Source: Oscillospiraceae bacterium (GTDB lineage Bacteria; Bacillota; Clostridia; Christensenellales; Aristaeellaceae). From it: a stretch of DNA of 5,079 nt. The notes below the pieces were generated by a model. The model searched no databases, was not told where the DNA came from, and worked only from the letters and a program-made list of their open reading frames with translations. This document shows, in pieces, positions 4,354-5,079 of this stretch. The stretch lies in NCBI GenBank assembly GCA_031266295.1, contig JAISBH010000118.1:1-5079 (forward strand). The letters are read 5' to 3'. Numbering within the stretch: the stretch's first letter is position 1; every line of letters starts with the position of its first letter. A program made the translations under genes and the position numbers.

Positions 4354-5079
4354 ATGAATCGCACACTATCTAGCGCGTTAATCATCGCTCTGTTATGCAC
4401 GCTGTTCACGTTCGGCGCTCCGGCTCAATCCGCTTCAGCTGCGGGAGATAAGCTGAGCGTCGTCACAACGAACTTCCCGCCTTACGACTTCATCCGGGAG
4501 ATCGCCGGCGATCTCGTTAACCTGAAGATGCTGCTGCCCCCAGGCGCGGAAAGCCACTCCTTCGAGCCGACGCCGAAGGATATCATCGACATCCAAAACT
4601 CCGACCTGCTCATATACGCAGGCGGGGACAACGATGTATGGGTGGATCGCATCCTCGAATCAATGGGCGACGCCGCGCCGGAAGCCCTTGCCATGATCGA
4701 TATGGTCAACGCCGTTGAGGAAGAGATCGTCGAGGGTATGGAGCACGAACACGAGGAAGAGGAAGAGCATGTGTCCGATCCCGCCGCAGTCAAGGACAGG
4801 CCTATAAAGGACTTCGACGGAGACTGGAAGTCCATCCTGCCGCTGGTCGAGGACGGCACGCTGAATCAATACATCCAAAAGAACGCCGACGCCAACGAGG
4901 TATCCTTCGACGAACAGAAGGAGACCGCAGTGCACCGCCTGCGCTCCGACTATCAGGAATTCAGCCTGCATAACGGAATCGCTACGTTCAACGGCGTATC
5001 CGCGCTGTACGCATACGATGGATTCCGCACGACGGAAACCTCGGCGTGGTATACACTCAAGCTGGCTGATGGAACGCCG
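4354..5079 (+). CDS. Zinc-binding protein: ZnuA N-lobe joined directly to a ZinT domain, C-terminus cut by window edge
   Basis: This is probably an extracytoplasmic zinc-binding protein feeding an ABC importer. The visible 242 residues hold a signal peptide (1-30, hydrophobic core then APAQSASAA), a ZnuA/AdcA-type N-lobe (about 33-120) with the family motif GAESHSFEPTP, whose His68 matches the first zinc ligand, and GGDNDVWVDRILESM; a His/Glu loop (130-139); then, from Val146, a ZinT-type domain starting VKDRPIKDFDGDWKSILPL and continuing through EDGTLN and a beta-rich part to the edge. Streptococcal AdcA has full ZnuA plus ZinT, about 500 residues. Here the ZnuA C-lobe, which carries the remaining zinc ligands, is absent. 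The ZinT metal-binding His residues would lie beyond 5079. The signal peptide has no good lipobox, unlike most Gram-positive homologues. Domain calls are firm; whether the shortened form works is unknown. Confidence 0.9.
   Translation, partial: MNRTLSSALIIALLCTLFTFGAPAQSASAAGDKLSVVTTNFPPYDFIREIAGDLVNLKMLLPPGAESHSFEPTPKDIIDIQNSDLLIYAGGDNDVWVDRILESMGDAAPEALAMIDMVNAVEEEIVEGMEHEHEEEEEHVSDPAAVKDRPIKDFDGDWKSILPLVEDGTLNQYIQKNADANEVSFDEQKETAVHRLRSDYQEFSLHNGIATFNGVSALYAYDGFRTTETSAWYTLKLADGTP
4741..4788 (+). other. His/Glu loop and ZnuA-ZinT junction
   Basis: These codons encode residues 130-145: EHEHEEEEEH followed by a six-residue VSDPAA linker. ZnuA proteins carry such a metal-binding loop before the C-lobe, and ZinT proteins often have a His-rich stretch before VKDR. 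The junction falls exactly between the two, consistent with loss of the C-lobe by recombination or assembly collapse between two His/Glu-rich repeats. Confidence 0.65.

Noticed and set aside
4482..4971. Minus-strand open frames of 103 and 125 codons
   Set aside because: They are the reverse of the ZnuA/ZinT coding region; the Ser-rich composition of the longer one is what antisense of Glu/Asp-rich codons gives.

Overview
The window looks like chromosomal DNA of a Gram-positive anaerobe, most likely a Clostridia-type Firmicute. The reasons are strong AGGAGG ribosome binding sites, a CadA-type P1B ATPase, a VanR/VanS-like two-component pair, and a zinc-binding protein carrying a ZinT domain (a fusion best known from Firmicute AdcA). 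The taxon is an inference from gene style, not a match.

Layout: positions 1-1551 (minus strand, cut by the left edge) encode a heavy-metal-exporting P-type ATPase. A 243-bp AT-rich divergent region follows, with a good minus-strand promoter, a possible plus-strand promoter and several inverted repeats. On the plus strand come an OmpR-family response regulator (1795-2490) and a membrane histidine kinase overlapping it by 59 bp (2432-3838). A 126-bp gap then holds a dyad over a possible promoter, followed by a 108-residue CxxC membrane protein (3965-4291) and a zinc-binding protein (4354 to the right edge).

How it may work (inference): the locus handles divalent metal, probably Zn/Cd. One side exports metal through the ATPase. 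The other captures it outside the membrane with a ZnuA/ZinT-type protein and a small His/Cys membrane protein. The two-component system between them is placed to control either side.

The unusual part is domain architecture. The ATPase keeps its transport, actuator and phosphorylation motifs, but its nucleotide-binding domain is absent: DKTGTLT runs almost directly into the second half of the P domain. The zinc-binding protein has a ZnuA N-lobe and His/Glu loop that pass straight into a ZinT domain, with no ZnuA C-lobe. The kinase has a very short ATP-lid region without a normal G1 or F box. All three reading frames stay open. Either this is a genuinely streamlined metal system, or there are in-frame deletions, or the assembly was collapsed or altered. 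Reads across the junctions would decide between these.
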